Shown here: piece after piece, positions 56,228 to 63,887 of the stretch
Layout of the letters: each line of letters begins with the position of its first letter
Position numbering within the stretch: the first letter of the stretch is position 1
Assembly: GCA_030950395.1 (NCBI GenBank)
Contig: JAUZRP010000011.1
Coordinates: 54,070 to 118,069, forward strand
From: Desulfonauticus sp.
GTDB lineage: Bacteria > Desulfobacterota > Desulfovibrionia > Desulfovibrionales > Desulfonatronovibrionaceae
Direction of reading: 5' to 3'
Length of the DNA: 64,000 nt
The notes under the pieces: generated by a model
The model's input: the letters and a program-made list of their open reading frames with translations, nothing else
The model's database searches: none
Told to the model about the DNA's origin: nothing
Translations under genes and position numbers: made by a program

Positions 56228-56518
56228 ATGACTCTCACAGTAACCAATCAATGTCCATACGACCCAATGGGCATGGCTCAAGGGCCACGAAATGGCACAG
56301 GTCCTAGGAGACAAAGGGCGCAACAGGTTCAACAACGTTCTCAAATTCAGGTACAAAACCAAGTCCAGAACAGGATACAAACTCAAACCAGAACGAGAAA
56401 CAGAATACAACAACAAACTCAGGTCAGCAACCCTATACAGCAACAAACTCAAAATCAAGTTTTACAGCAAACTGACCTCACTACAAGCATCGGGACGAAT
56501 TTAAATGTTGAAGCCTAG
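56228..56518 (+). CDS. Q/R/N-rich low-complexity small protein
   Basis: 96 aa. After MTLTVTNQCPYDPMGMAQGP and a Gly/Arg stretch, the rest is rich in Gln, Arg, Asn and Thr (QVQNQVQNRIQTQTRTR). No domain is recognised; it looks intrinsically disordered or prion-like. The near-ideal ribosome binding site AAGGAGGTGA argues that it is translated. It lies 100 bp after the CARF-HEPN gene on the same strand and may share its transcript. Confidence 0.65.
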   Translation: MTLTVTNQCPYDPMGMAQGPRNGTGPRRQRAQQVQQRSQIQVQNQVQNRIQTQTRTRNRIQQQTQVSNPIQQQTQNQVLQQTDLTTSIGTNLNVEA

Positions 56519-56558
56519 TACCCGCTAAAAATAACCTGTTTTCTCAACAAACAATTTT

Positions 56559-56592
56559 ACGTCTTGCCTGTAAAATTTTACGGGCAAGACGT
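56559..56592. terminator. 34-bp near-perfect palindrome after the Q-rich gene
   Basis: ACGTCTTGCCTGTAAAA is followed directly by its inverse, TTTTACGGGCAAGACGT, with one G-T wobble and no loop. It could be a terminator stem for either strand or a protein-binding site. The T run after it is short. Confidence 0.65.
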
Positions 56593-56676
56593 ATTTATCA
56601 AACGTTAAATTTAATACTCACGAAAAAATTTAGATAAAATTTGTTAGCACTGATTAAGCGGTATCTTAAATTAGAG

Positions 56677-57129
56677 TTAAAAAATCTTTTTATCCAAAAC
56701 GAGATGGGATAGGTAACCAAGCACGGCAAATCCATAATAAATCAAAAATTCTAAAGAAACCTTTCCATAAATCAAATAAGGCAACAAAATTAGAGGAAAA
56801 GGCACTAGCAGCATAGCCCACCAGGTATGTGTCCAGCCTCTATGTCTGCCAAGTCCAGGCAAAATTGCTAATAAGCCTATCAAAGCAGCTAGTTTGAAGT
56901 TTTTTACAAAAATAAAATAAATATCCCCAACAAGCAAAATTCCATAAAACAAATTTTGCCCTTTAGAATCAGTATCCACATCCGGAAAAAGAGCACCTAA
57001 AAGACCAATAAAACCAGCTAATAACATTTGTTCAACAGAAGGATGCCACCATTCTAACCACACAACACTACCTATAGCTGCACCAACACAAAACAACCCA
57101 AAACCTACGTGCACCCGATATCCCGGCAT
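56677..57129 (-). CDS. YdjM-like membrane-bound metal-dependent hydrolase (DUF457)
   Basis: 150 aa with about four membrane segments. GFGLFCVGAAIGSVV, LGALFPDVDTDSKGQ and HRGWTHTWW are the conserved His/Asp blocks of the family. Family members are thought to be membrane metalloenzymes; the substrate is unknown. Confidence 0.82.
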   Translation of the reverse strand: MPGYRVHVGFGLFCVGAAIGSVVWLEWWHPSVEQMLLAGFIGLLGALFPDVDTDSKGQNLFYGILLVGDIYFIFVKNFKLAALIGLLAILPGLGRHRGWTHTWWAMLLVPFPLILLPYLIYGKVSLEFLIYYGFAVLGYLSHLVLDKKIF

Positions 57130-57198
57130 AATCCAACCTTTTCTATTTAATTTAAAAGACTTACTAACTCCTATCTTAAAATCAATTTAAAAGATCCC

Positions 57199-57297
57199 AC
57201 TGCAAAAACTAATTTAATTAGTTAAACAGAAATTTAACAATAAAAAAATAGTTACAGCCCAAAAATTTAATCAAAAACAATTTTGGGCTTTTGCAGT
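57199..57297 (-). repeat. Copy of the AACTGCAAAA-bounded intergenic element (short)
   Basis: 99 bp bounded by ACTGCAAAA and TTTTGCAGT. An internal inverted repeat, AGCCCAAAA with TTTTGGGCT, could form a hairpin. It lies a few bases after the sufB stop and may act as its terminator. Confidence 0.65.
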
Positions 57298-57303
57298 TAC
57301 GTC

Positions 57304-58458
57304 TTAAAACATGTCTTTTTCCGTTTCTGCAATAATTTTATCAATAGCTTGTTTTAACTTTAGAGGAAGCCCCATAATATCTACGTTCATAAAACCTCGC
57401 ACAATAGTTGAAGTAGCTTCATCTTCGTCAAGTCCTCTGGCCATAAGATATTCTATTTCTTCCTGAGCTATTTTACCTACAGCAGCCTCATGAGATAATT
57501 CCACCCCACTTCTAGTGCCTTTTAACTCTGGAATTGCGTGAATAACACCATCGTTCAAAATCAATCCCTTACATTCTAAATGTCCTTTAGCAGGTACATT
57601 ATTAGCTTCTATAACCCCTGGAGCAATGATTTCACCGCCAGTAGTAATGGCTCTGGAGATAATTTCTCCTCTTGTATTAGGAGCATTTAAGACTATTTTA
57701 TTTCCAGAGTTAATGTAAGATCCAGGAGTAGCCACTAAAATAGAATTAAATCTAGCCACTGCTCCAGAACCATTTAAGTACACTACAGGGAAAGATTGAA
57801 CTATTTTAACTGGTTTTAATAAAATATAATTACTTTGAAAAACTGCATCCTGTTCTAGAATACCTACTGTTCTAGGACGTACTTCCACCTGCTCTCCCCA
57901 ATTGTGCACCATAGTAAATGTGAGTTTAGCTCCTTTTTTCAGAAAAAATTCTGATATGCCAAGATGTAAGGCACTTTTAACTTTATGAGATGTAGCACAA
58001 CCTGTTATAATATGTACTTCTGCTCCTTCTTCTACAACTACAATATTATGCACACTTTGTCCTACATTCTCATCTTTTATAAACAAGCAAGACTGTACAG
58101 GATCTTTTATTTTTACATTTTTACTTACTCTTATGAAATATCCTCCATGCACTTTAGAAGCAGCTAATTTGGTATATTCATCTTTATTTTTATCAACAGC
58201 CTTCCAATAATAATCAGGAAGACCGTCATATTTGCTTAAAGCATCTTTTATATCTAAAATCTCTAACCCTGATTGATGACTTTTGCACTGAAGTGGATTT
58301 TGATTGAGATGCAAATACGTGCCACTTCTTTCCAATTCATTTACAACAATGCCAGCCATTTCTAATTCTTCTTTGTATTTGCTGACAAATTGTTGTAAAT
58401 CTTGCTCTACTTCCATTCCTTCTAGTTTAAAGCGATCTATTTTTATTTGTTCAGACAT
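57304..58458 (-). CDS. sufB: Fe-S cluster assembly protein SufB/SufD family
   Basis: 384 aa from the ATG at 58458 ([11 protein letters not shown]), which has GGAG upstream and avoids the track's three extra residues. [19 protein letters not shown] and the C-terminal [36 protein letters not shown] block are SufB/SufD signatures. It is shorter than enterobacterial SufB and resembles the single SufBD scaffold of anaerobes. With SufC it makes a minimal SUF system. Confidence 0.92.
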   Translation of the reverse strand: MSEQIKIDRFKLEGMEVEQDLQQFVSKYKEELEMAGIVVNELERSGTYLHLNQNPLQCKSHQSGLEILDIKDALSKYDGLPDYYWKAVDKNKDEYTKLAASKVHGGYFIRVSKNVKIKDPVQSCLFIKDENVGQSVHNIVVVEEGAEVHIITGCATSHKVKSALHLGISEFFLKKGAKLTFTMVHNWGEQVEVRPRTVGILEQDAVFQSNYILLKPVKIVQSFPVVYLNGSGAVARFNSILVATPGSYINSGNKIVLNAPNTRGEIISRAITTGGEIIAPGVIEANNVPAKGHLECKGLILNDGVIHAIPELKGTRSGVELSHEAAVGKIAQEEIEYLMARGLDEDEATSTIVRGFMNVDIMGLPLKLKQAIDKIIAETEKDMF

Positions 58459-59216
58459 CTTACACACTCCTTGTATCCAAATTTACTAATATGTTCCAAA
58501 ATATCGCGTGGACGGCCTTCACAACAAAGCTGGCCATTCATCAGAACCTGTCCTCTGTCAGCATTAACGTAATCCAAAATATAACCCGTATGAGTGATAA
58601 TTAATCCAGAAACCTGACGTATTTTTTTTAATTCTTTCATAGGCACATCAGGCCTTGGAGACTCACCGTTACCTCTTAATAAATTTTTTACAATCTTACC
58701 TATAAGGGCCATGTTTTCCAGATCCACTCCAGATTCTGGCTCATCAAACAAAAGCAAATCTGGCTGCTGGGCCATGAGCTGCAGTAATTCTGAACGTTTT
58801 ATTTCTCCCCCAGAAAATCCAGAATTTATATCTCTATCCAAAAAATCTAAAAAATTTACCTTCTTGGCAAGGTTAAGCACATCTATTTCTTTATTTTGGG
58901 CATATTTAGCACACATTTGAACTAAATCTCTGGTTTTTAAACCATGAATGGTGGGCGGACGTTGAAAAGACATTCCAATCCCCATCCTGGCTCTTTCATA
59001 AACGGGTAAATTAGTAATATCCTTACCTTTAAAAATTATTTTTCCCTTGACTACCTTGTACCCAGAAAACCCCATTAAGGTCATAAGCAAACTAGTCTTT
59101 CCAGAGCCATTAGGACCAAATAAAATAAATGTCTCTCCAGACTTAATTTCCAGATTAAGCCCCTTTAAAACTTCTCTATCTCCTACTTTAACGTGTAAAT
59201 CTTCAATTACTAGCAT
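58443..59216 (-). CDS. sufC: Fe-S cluster assembly ATPase SufC
   Basis: 257 aa ABC-type ATPase. Walker [17 protein letters not shown], signature [14 protein letters not shown] and Walker [17 protein letters not shown] match SufC. It overlaps sufB by 16 bp. No sufD, sufS or sufE is present in the window. Confidence 0.95.
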   Translation of the reverse strand: MLVIEDLHVKVGDREVLKGLNLEIKSGETFILFGPNGSGKTSLLMTLMGFSGYKVVKGKIIFKGKDITNLPVYERARMGIGMSFQRPPTIHGLKTRDLVQMCAKYAQNKEIDVLNLAKKVNFLDFLDRDINSGFSGGEIKRSELLQLMAQQPDLLLFDEPESGVDLENMALIGKIVKNLLRGNGESPRPDVPMKELKKIRQVSGLIITHTGYILDYVNADRGQVLMNGQLCCEGRPRDILEHISKFGYKECVRCLNK

Positions 59217-59732
59217 AGATTGTCCCCTTTTAAAAATCCTTTTTTTGACATTTTGAGGATATTATAAATTTTTCAATTTAATTACTAACCTCTTACAACC
59301 TGAAAAATTATTTCTAGCAAATATTTTTAATATGCTCAATGTTAATTCTTAAGGCTGCTAAAAAAATCAAATATATTCTTTAAGATAGAAGAAAAAGATA
59401 AAAATTTAAACAACTAACTGCTTACAGATATATTTACAATGTCCCATCTTAGGGTTATAGTTTATAGGCAAAAGGCCATAGTTGACTGACAACTAAAAAT
59501 AGCACCTGATGATATTAGAAAAGGGCATCAATTCTATAAAACTTGGTCTTAAAAATCGTTAATAGAGGAACTAAATGCCAACTCTAGATCCCTTTTCATA
59601 TTTAACCAGCCTTAACCCAAGGTTATTCACTAGTTACTATCATTAACCAACTATCACTAATTTTAGCTCTGAATTTACATGGCCTTGATCCAAAAATGCG
59701 GCTTTTATTCACATAATTTGTAGGAGGATAAG
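59217..59732. other. 516-bp divergent spacer between sufC and the DUF4282 gene
   Basis: No coding sequence seen. It should contain the sufCB promoter (a TATAAT-like hexamer lies about 50 bp before sufC on the minus strand, without a good -35) and that of the plus-strand gene. The stretch near 59600-59670 is one of the C-depleted low-complexity segments when read on the minus strand. Confidence 0.5.
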
Positions 59733-60053
59733 ATGGATAACTTCCTAGATTTTCTTAATTTTAAATTATTTATTAGCATTCCAATATTAAAAACTATTTA
59801 TTACGTCGGAGCTATTTTACTCCCCTTAACTGTAGGGATCATATTGATGTGGCTTGTCCAAAAATCACCCACCATTTCATCTTTTTTTGAAAAAAGTAAA
59901 AAACTTTTCTGGAATAACCTACAAATAAAACATAAAATCATCCTGGGTATAATATTTATCTGCTGCTTCTTGCTCTTAGAAACTATCTGGAGAATGATTT
60001 TTGAATTTCTAATTGCCTACATTCAAATCCGAAATTCTTTAATAGGTGGGTAA
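59733..60053 (+). CDS. Small membrane protein, DUF4282-like
   Basis: 106 aa with two strongly hydrophobic segments (TIYYVGAILLPLTVGIILMWL and IILGIIFICCFLLLETIW). The layout of a short N-terminal Asp-Phe-rich segment, two membrane spans and a short tail resembles DUF4282. A strong ribosome binding site (AGGAGGATAAG) precedes the ATG. Function unknown. It marks the left edge of the decayed island. Confidence 0.6.
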   Translation: MDNFLDFLNFKLFISIPILKTIYYVGAILLPLTVGIILMWLVQKSPTISSFFEKSKKLFWNNLQIKHKIILGIIFICCFLLLETIWRMIFEFLIAYIQIRNSLIGG

Positions 60054-60153
60054 ATAATAGATTTAACCAACATGAGCTATACTAAACTCTATAAAAAACT
60101 CTAGACTTTTGAGGTGTAGTGCAAGAACATCTCAAGATTATGGGGCTTAAAAT

Positions 60154-60375
60154 ATGAGGAAAAAATCTTTTATTCCCCATGAATTACCACCTAATGGTAT
60201 TGTATGGGAAAACCTTATTTCACTAATTGGTGAAGCCAACCGTAAAATTGCAAAGTATGATGCTTTGTTAAGTGGATTAATAAACCCCAATGTGCTCCTT
60301 TCTCCTCTCACTACAAATGAAGCAGTGATTTCTTCAAGAATTGAGGGCACGCAAGCCTCTATACTGCTCCCCTAA
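60154..60375 (+). pseudogene. Fic/DOC family N-terminal fragment
   Basis: 73 codons. IPHELPPNGIVWENLISLIG, NVLLSPLTTNEAVISSRIEGTQAS match the N-terminal region of Fic AMP-transferase-type proteins. The reading frame ends abruptly at LLP before any HPFxxGNGR catalytic motif, and an IS3 remnant follows, so the rest of the gene has been lost. Confidence 0.85.
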
Positions 60376-60489
60376 GTACTGGACAGATTTAGAGAGTAGA
60401 GTTTATGTGGTTATGGGAAATTAAATAAGGGGGTATAAAAATGTCCTCCTTTGTCAAAACCAATTTAGCAATATTTTTTATTCCTTTCA

Positions 60490-60761
60490 TCAAGCTACAC
60501 TTTGTAGCAATTCTTCTTTTGCAATATTGCAATTTTCTATCCAACCATTATAAACTTCATCAGGTGTTTTGTATCCTATAGATGAATGAATTCTTTTTTA
60601 ATTATAGATATTAATATATTCAGCTATACCATCTTTTGACTCCTTTTTGGAAGTAAATTATATTTATTAGCTATCTCATTTAATATTTTATCTCCTTCTA
60701 ATAATTCTAGTACTACTTTAGCTTTAAACTCTGCACTAAAATTTATTCTCTTTTTACTCAT
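60490..60761 (-). mobile_element. Internally deleted IS3-family transposase remnant
   Basis: The minus strand starts MSKKRINFSAEFKAKVVLEL, the N-terminus of IS3 OrfA, then jumps after about 37 codons to the last third of OrfB (KRIHSSIGYKTPDEVY). An in-frame stop interrupts the OrfB part. The centre of the element is missing, and terminal inverted repeats were not identified. Confidence 0.85.
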
Positions 60762-60985
60762 TGTCTCTCTCCTTTATTCTCTATAAAATTAGAATAACTT
60801 ATTCTACCATATTGGCCTTTTTTTTGATGGACATTATACAGGCGTCTAACAACTACTTGGGCATACGGATATATCCACAACGGCTATTTATCTACAGCTT
60901 TCAGGAACGGAAATAAAGCAGATTATGCAGGACAGAGGGTTGATCTAAGGTTTTGCTTATGTTTGTCAACTCCAGGGATAGGATC
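60762..60985. other. Unassigned island sequence with protein-like trace
   Basis: A plus-strand frame reads AYGYIHNGYLSTAFRNG for a short distance and is then interrupted. No family is recognised. It may be another gene fragment. Confidence 0.4.
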
Positions 60986-61150
60986 TCAACATTCTCTAGC
61001 CGTATCAATCCACAGTTTTATTGCGTCTTTTATGTTTTTAACTGCTTCTTCATAGGATTTCCCATGAGCCATACAACCAGGGAGTTCTGGTGCTTCGGCG
61101 ATAAAAGCATTATCTTCATCGCTCCAGTAGATTATGATTTTATATTTCAT
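60986..61150 (-). pseudogene. hicB: HicB-family antitoxin, probably truncated by a nonsense codon
   Basis: 54 codons: MKYKIIIYWSDEDNAFIAEA, then PELPGCMAHGKSYEEAVKNI, the HicB partial-RNase-H-like domain. It stops at REC-TGA, after which the frame reads DPIPGV, where HicB proteins often have GDPIPEP. A single GGA to TGA change would explain it. The 54-aa product may still fold. It lies directly after the hicA-like gene. Confidence 0.75.
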
Positions 61151-61151
61151 T

Positions 61152-61404
61152 TTAAATCCCTCTCTGTAAACTTATTATTATTTTTCTTATCTGTTTAACC
61201 TGATAAGGCTTTGCATGACTTCCATCCATTTGAAGGTTAATTTTTTCTATAATTCCTTTTTTTCTAAAAATGTGATGACTGCCTCTTATTCTTTCAGTAA
61301 AGCCTAATTTTTTTTAATAGATTACATAGATCAAGAAATTTTATATTATTATCAGATTGTCCTGATAATATCGCAAATATTAACTTTTCATATTTTCCCA
61401 TCAT
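61152..61404 (-). pseudogene. hicA: HicA-family toxin, frameshifted at an A8 tract
   Basis: The start reads MMGKYEKLIFAILSGQSDNN. At an eight-A run the frame shifts; the other frame then gives KKLGFTERIRGSHHIFRKKG and PYQVKQIRKIII, the HicA dsRBD-like fold with its catalytic His (GSHHIF). Removing one A restores the gene. Either a real loss, slippage, or an assembly error. Confidence 0.8.
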
Positions 61405-61581
61405 CCTATCCCTTAGCATTTCTCTAGCGTAAAGTTAAGTTTTAAGCAAGATAAATAGTTATCCAGGGACGAAGTTAAGGGATTTATCCCATATTCTTAT
61501 CTCCATTTCTTAACAAAATTCAGATTTTGCTAATAGATAGGATAGGGAAAAAATATTAACCTAAAAAAGGAGGGATTAAGG

Positions 61582-61671
61582 ATGTTATGGTTAAAGATTT
61601 TATCCGTTGTGTTCATGCTTTTCTTACTTGCTCAGGAGACGGAAAAGGTTATATTACCTGAAACAGGCTAA
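61582..61671 (+). CDS. Tiny ORF with signal-like N-terminus
   Basis: 29 codons beginning MLWLKILSVVFMLFLLAQ, with a good ribosome binding site (AAGGAGGG). After its TAA the same frame stays open for 29 more codons (EEGIDLREAERQSHLR), so it may be a longer gene cut by a nonsense codon. Low confidence that it is functional. Confidence 0.35.
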   Translation: MLWLKILSVVFMLFLLAQETEKVILPETG

Positions 61672-61831
61672 GAAGAAGGGATTGATTTAAGGGAAGCGGA
61701 AAGGCAAAGTCATCTCCGTTACATTTTTTTATTCTTTGTCCTTACCCAGTAAGCAAAGAATAGCATCGGGAACAAAGGAAAATATACGTATTTGTCAGTG
61801 TATATTACAAGCGTAGTTCCGTCCAGATATT

Positions 61832-62168
61832 TTAATTAAGTCCATTCCTTTCAACCACTTTTCCGTCCTCTTCAACGAATTCAAAGTAAAGATTAAGTTT
61901 TTTAATGATCAGATAAAGAGTTCTGGAATCTGAAAGGTCGTAATAGAGAGAATCATATTCTGTTTTTACCACTTCATCCGTTGCAAGATCAAGGACAGTT
62001 ACCATTCCTCCATGGTGCATCACAGCTGCCAGCGGATCAAGGGTGAGCTTCTCATTGGGATACGAATACAACAGGTTATCCCTACCAAACAACAAAGTCT
62101 TTGCGTTTACAGGGCTAAACGCACCAAACAAAGCAATCAAAGCAAGGAAAAAAAATAATCTTTTTCAT
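61832..62168 (-). pseudogene. Exported small protein, frameshifted at a T8 tract
   Basis: The track ORF begins inside the signal peptide. A proper start at 62168 (MKKII) is in another frame; removing one T from an eight-T run gives MKKIIFFLALIALFGAFSPV and a signal peptide ending VNA. The mature part (TLLFGRDNLLYSYPNEKLTL) is unrecognised. Confidence 0.6.
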
Positions 62169-62292
62169 AATATACCCCCTTTGTTTAGGTTAAACATTTA
62201 AAACCACCACCTAATAAACAACAAAAACGGAAGAAAAGGGGGCAGGAAAAGAAGAGAGAGGATTATTTATGGAGGCAATCATAGGAATAAAC

Positions 62293-62523
62293 TTAATCTG
62301 CCAGGCCAAGTTTTTTCTCCATTTCTTCAATGGGTATCGCTTCTTCTCCGCTTTTTAAAAATTCTTCATATTCTTTTTCAGCCAGATAGGCATCTTCCAG
62401 GTCTTCAATCACTCTTTCCAGGGCTTCCTGGATAAAATAACTTTTACTTTTTTTGGTGGCCTGGGCAAGTCTGGAAAGTCTGACGTCCAAAGGTTTTGAA
62501 AGTGTAACGGTAGTAGTGCTCAT
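62293..62523 (-). CDS. Ribbon-helix-helix antitoxin-like protein, orphan
   Basis: 76 aa. VTLSKPLDVRLSRLAQATKKSKSYFIQEALERVIEDLED is a CopG/RelB-type DNA-binding domain, with an acidic C-terminal tail (YEEFLKSGEEAIP) that usually wraps a ParE/RelE toxin. No toxin gene follows. It is part of the decayed island. Confidence 0.8.
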   Translation of the reverse strand: MSTTTVTLSKPLDVRLSRLAQATKKSKSYFIQEALERVIEDLEDAYLAEKEYEEFLKSGEEAIPIEEMEKKLGLAD

Positions 62524-62599
62524 AATTTTAATCCCTCTTTTTATATCTATCTAAAAATGTTTTTATTTAATGTCAATCTTGTCCAATAGAGAGGGAAAA

Positions 62600-62684
62600 T
62601 AAAGATTTTGTTATAAAGTATAAGGTTCTTCAACCTTAAGCCTCCTTCTCCTTACTGCCCCCGTCCAGGGGGCTTTTTTTTTTT
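62600..62684 (+). ncRNA. Candidate small RNA ending at a strong terminator
   Basis: A terminator sits on the plus strand with no coding sequence upstream for several hundred bases, and a second hairpin lies just before it. No clear promoter was found, so the 5' end is arbitrary. Confidence 0.3.
62657..62684 (+). terminator. Strong rho-independent terminator
   Basis: GCCCCC pairs with GGGGGC around GTCCA and is followed by eleven T. Confidence 0.9.
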
Positions 62685-62902
62685 GGATATGGCCATAGGG
62701 AAGGAGAAAGAATTCTTTTCCCTTCCCTACTGCCTAGTCAGTTAAAAGAAAGAAAAAATGGAAAGGAAAACTTCTTACCCGTCTCCAGCCCCTATTATTT
62801 TTAACTAGGGGGCATAGACATCTTGTAACTAATTAAAATAATTAACCTTTTTCAGCCGTTTAAAAAATTTTCATTCAAATTTTTTAGGGGGGGGGGGGGA
62901 GA

Positions 62903-63120
62903 TCAGACTACTCCGAGGAATTTTTCCCACCATCCAAGGAGTTGTCTTCTTTCTTCCAAGAAATCACTCCTCATGTAGGCTCTTGTAACTTTTGTCCCGA
63001 TTACATGCGCAAGTTGTGTTTCTATTACTTCAGATCCAAAACCATGTTCCTTTTGGTGCAAGTAGCATAACGTAGAGAAGGAACTCCTGAAACCGTGTGT
63101 CCGTAAGCTTTTTTGCCATA
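62903..63120 (-). pseudogene. Tyrosine (P4-type) integrase with a large internal deletion
   Basis: An ATG at 63120 gives MAKKLTDT, a standard integrase start. The sequence then joins, one base out of frame, the C-terminal end: THGFRSSFSTL, EVIETQLAHVIGTKVTRAYM and EERRQLLGWWEKFLGV, which carry catalytic His/Arg residues and the Tyr (AY). The central part is missing. It lies between the island and the 3' end of ssrA, as integrases at tmRNA sites do. Confidence 0.85.
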
Positions 63121-63280
63121 AGTGGGTAACCTTTTTTTATCCGTTTTTTGGTTACCTAAATGTTACCCATTTTTTTGGGTTTTGCATAGTTTTTTCTGGT
63201 TTTGGGTAATCGTTATTTTGACCTTAACTTGTTGTTTTTTAAGGATTTAGCTTGGGAGGATTTTTGGGAGTTTTTATACT

Positions 63281-63643
63281 TGGTGGAGGCGGTGGGAGTT
63301 GAACCCACGTCCGGGAACGTTCGGAACAAGGCATCTACAGGCTTAGATCAGGTTTAACATCTCGTCTTTGGGTTAGCCCCTGATCCGGCGCCCAAAGACC
63401 AGCCTACTCCTATTTCACTAACAATCCCGTAGGCAAAGATTGTTAGCTAGCCTGATTTGACCGCCGTTTCTACCCTCCCCTCAGGCCAGGAAAGGTAGAA
63501 ACGCTGGCTTTAATTAAGCAGCCAGAGCGTATTCGTAATTATCGTTGGCATTTATTGCTTTGCTGCGTGTTTTACGAGGACCTCGCAGCACCTCGGCCTG
63601 CAACCTTGACCTCAACCATCCCCGTCGAAGCCATTTCGCCCCC
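63281..63643 (-). ncRNA. ssrA: Transfer-messenger RNA (tmRNA)
   Basis: 363 nt with encoded CCA. The 5' end GGGGGCGAAATGGCTTCGAC and the 3' end with GTTCAACTCCCACCGCCTCC form the tRNA-like domain. The tag frame at 63514-63549 reads ANDNYEYALAA then TAA. It rescues stalled ribosomes together with SmpB. Confidence 0.98.
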
Positions 63644-63720
63644 ATATTCTAGGGCTAAAAACAAAGAACTCTTTAAATTAAAAATAACCATAAATCTAGG
63701 TCATGACAAGAGTAAAAACA

Positions 63721-63750
63721 AAAAACTCCTGATTTATACCAGGAGTTTTT
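63721..63750 (-). terminator. Bidirectional terminator between tRNA(CAT) and ssrA
   Basis: AAAAACTCCTG pairs with CAGGAGTTTTT around ATTTATAC. It directly follows the tRNA on the minus strand and has a T run on both strands. Confidence 0.85.
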
Positions 63751-63754
63751 AGCT

Positions 63755-63831
63755 TGGTAGCGAGGGAGGGACTTGAACCCCCGACTCTGCGGATATGAGC
63801 CGCATGCTCTAACCAGCTGAGCTACCTCGCC
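63755..63831 (-). tRNA. tRNA (CAT), elongator Met or Ile2
   Basis: 77 nt with encoded CCA. The acceptor GGCGAGG pairs with CCTCGCT (G1-U72). The anticodon stem-loop TGCGGCTCATATCCGCA gives CAT. It lacks the three G-C pairs of the initiator. Elongator Met is favoured; Ile2 with lysidine cannot be excluded. Confidence 0.9.
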
Positions 63832-63844
63832 TCAAAGGTCAAAT

Positions 63845-63872
63845 CTTTTATCCTTTTTTAAAAAAAAATCAA
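63845..63872 (-). promoter_or_regulatory. Promoter of tRNA(CAT)
   Basis: On the minus strand TTGATT is followed after 16 bases by TAAAAG, 14 bp before the tRNA. Confidence 0.6.
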
Positions 63873-63887
63873 GTAAAATTTTGCCCC

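Larger units (their letters stand above)
62524..62902. other. 379-bp stretch with terminator and a G13 tract, no gene seen
   Basis: It holds a hairpin (AAGGTTCTTCAACCTT, near 62625), a strong plus-strand terminator and a run of 13 G at 62887-62899. No ORF is credible. Confidence 0.6.

Noticed and set aside
56213-56458. 81-aa minus-strand ORF opposite the Q-rich gene
   Set aside because: It is a shadow frame; the plus-strand ORF has the ribosome binding site.
61654-61668. LPETG at the end of the micro-ORF, like a sortase signal
   Set aside because: There is no following membrane segment or basic tail, and the organism looks Gram-negative; coincidence.
59217-63280. Second copy of the tmRNA 3' end as an attachment-site duplicate
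   Set aside because: Looked for GGAGGCGGTGGGAGTTG-like sequence across the island and found none in this window.
63555-63752. 65-aa plus-strand ORF over tmRNA
   Set aside because: It lies on the opposite strand of ssrA and its composition is explained by the RNA gene.
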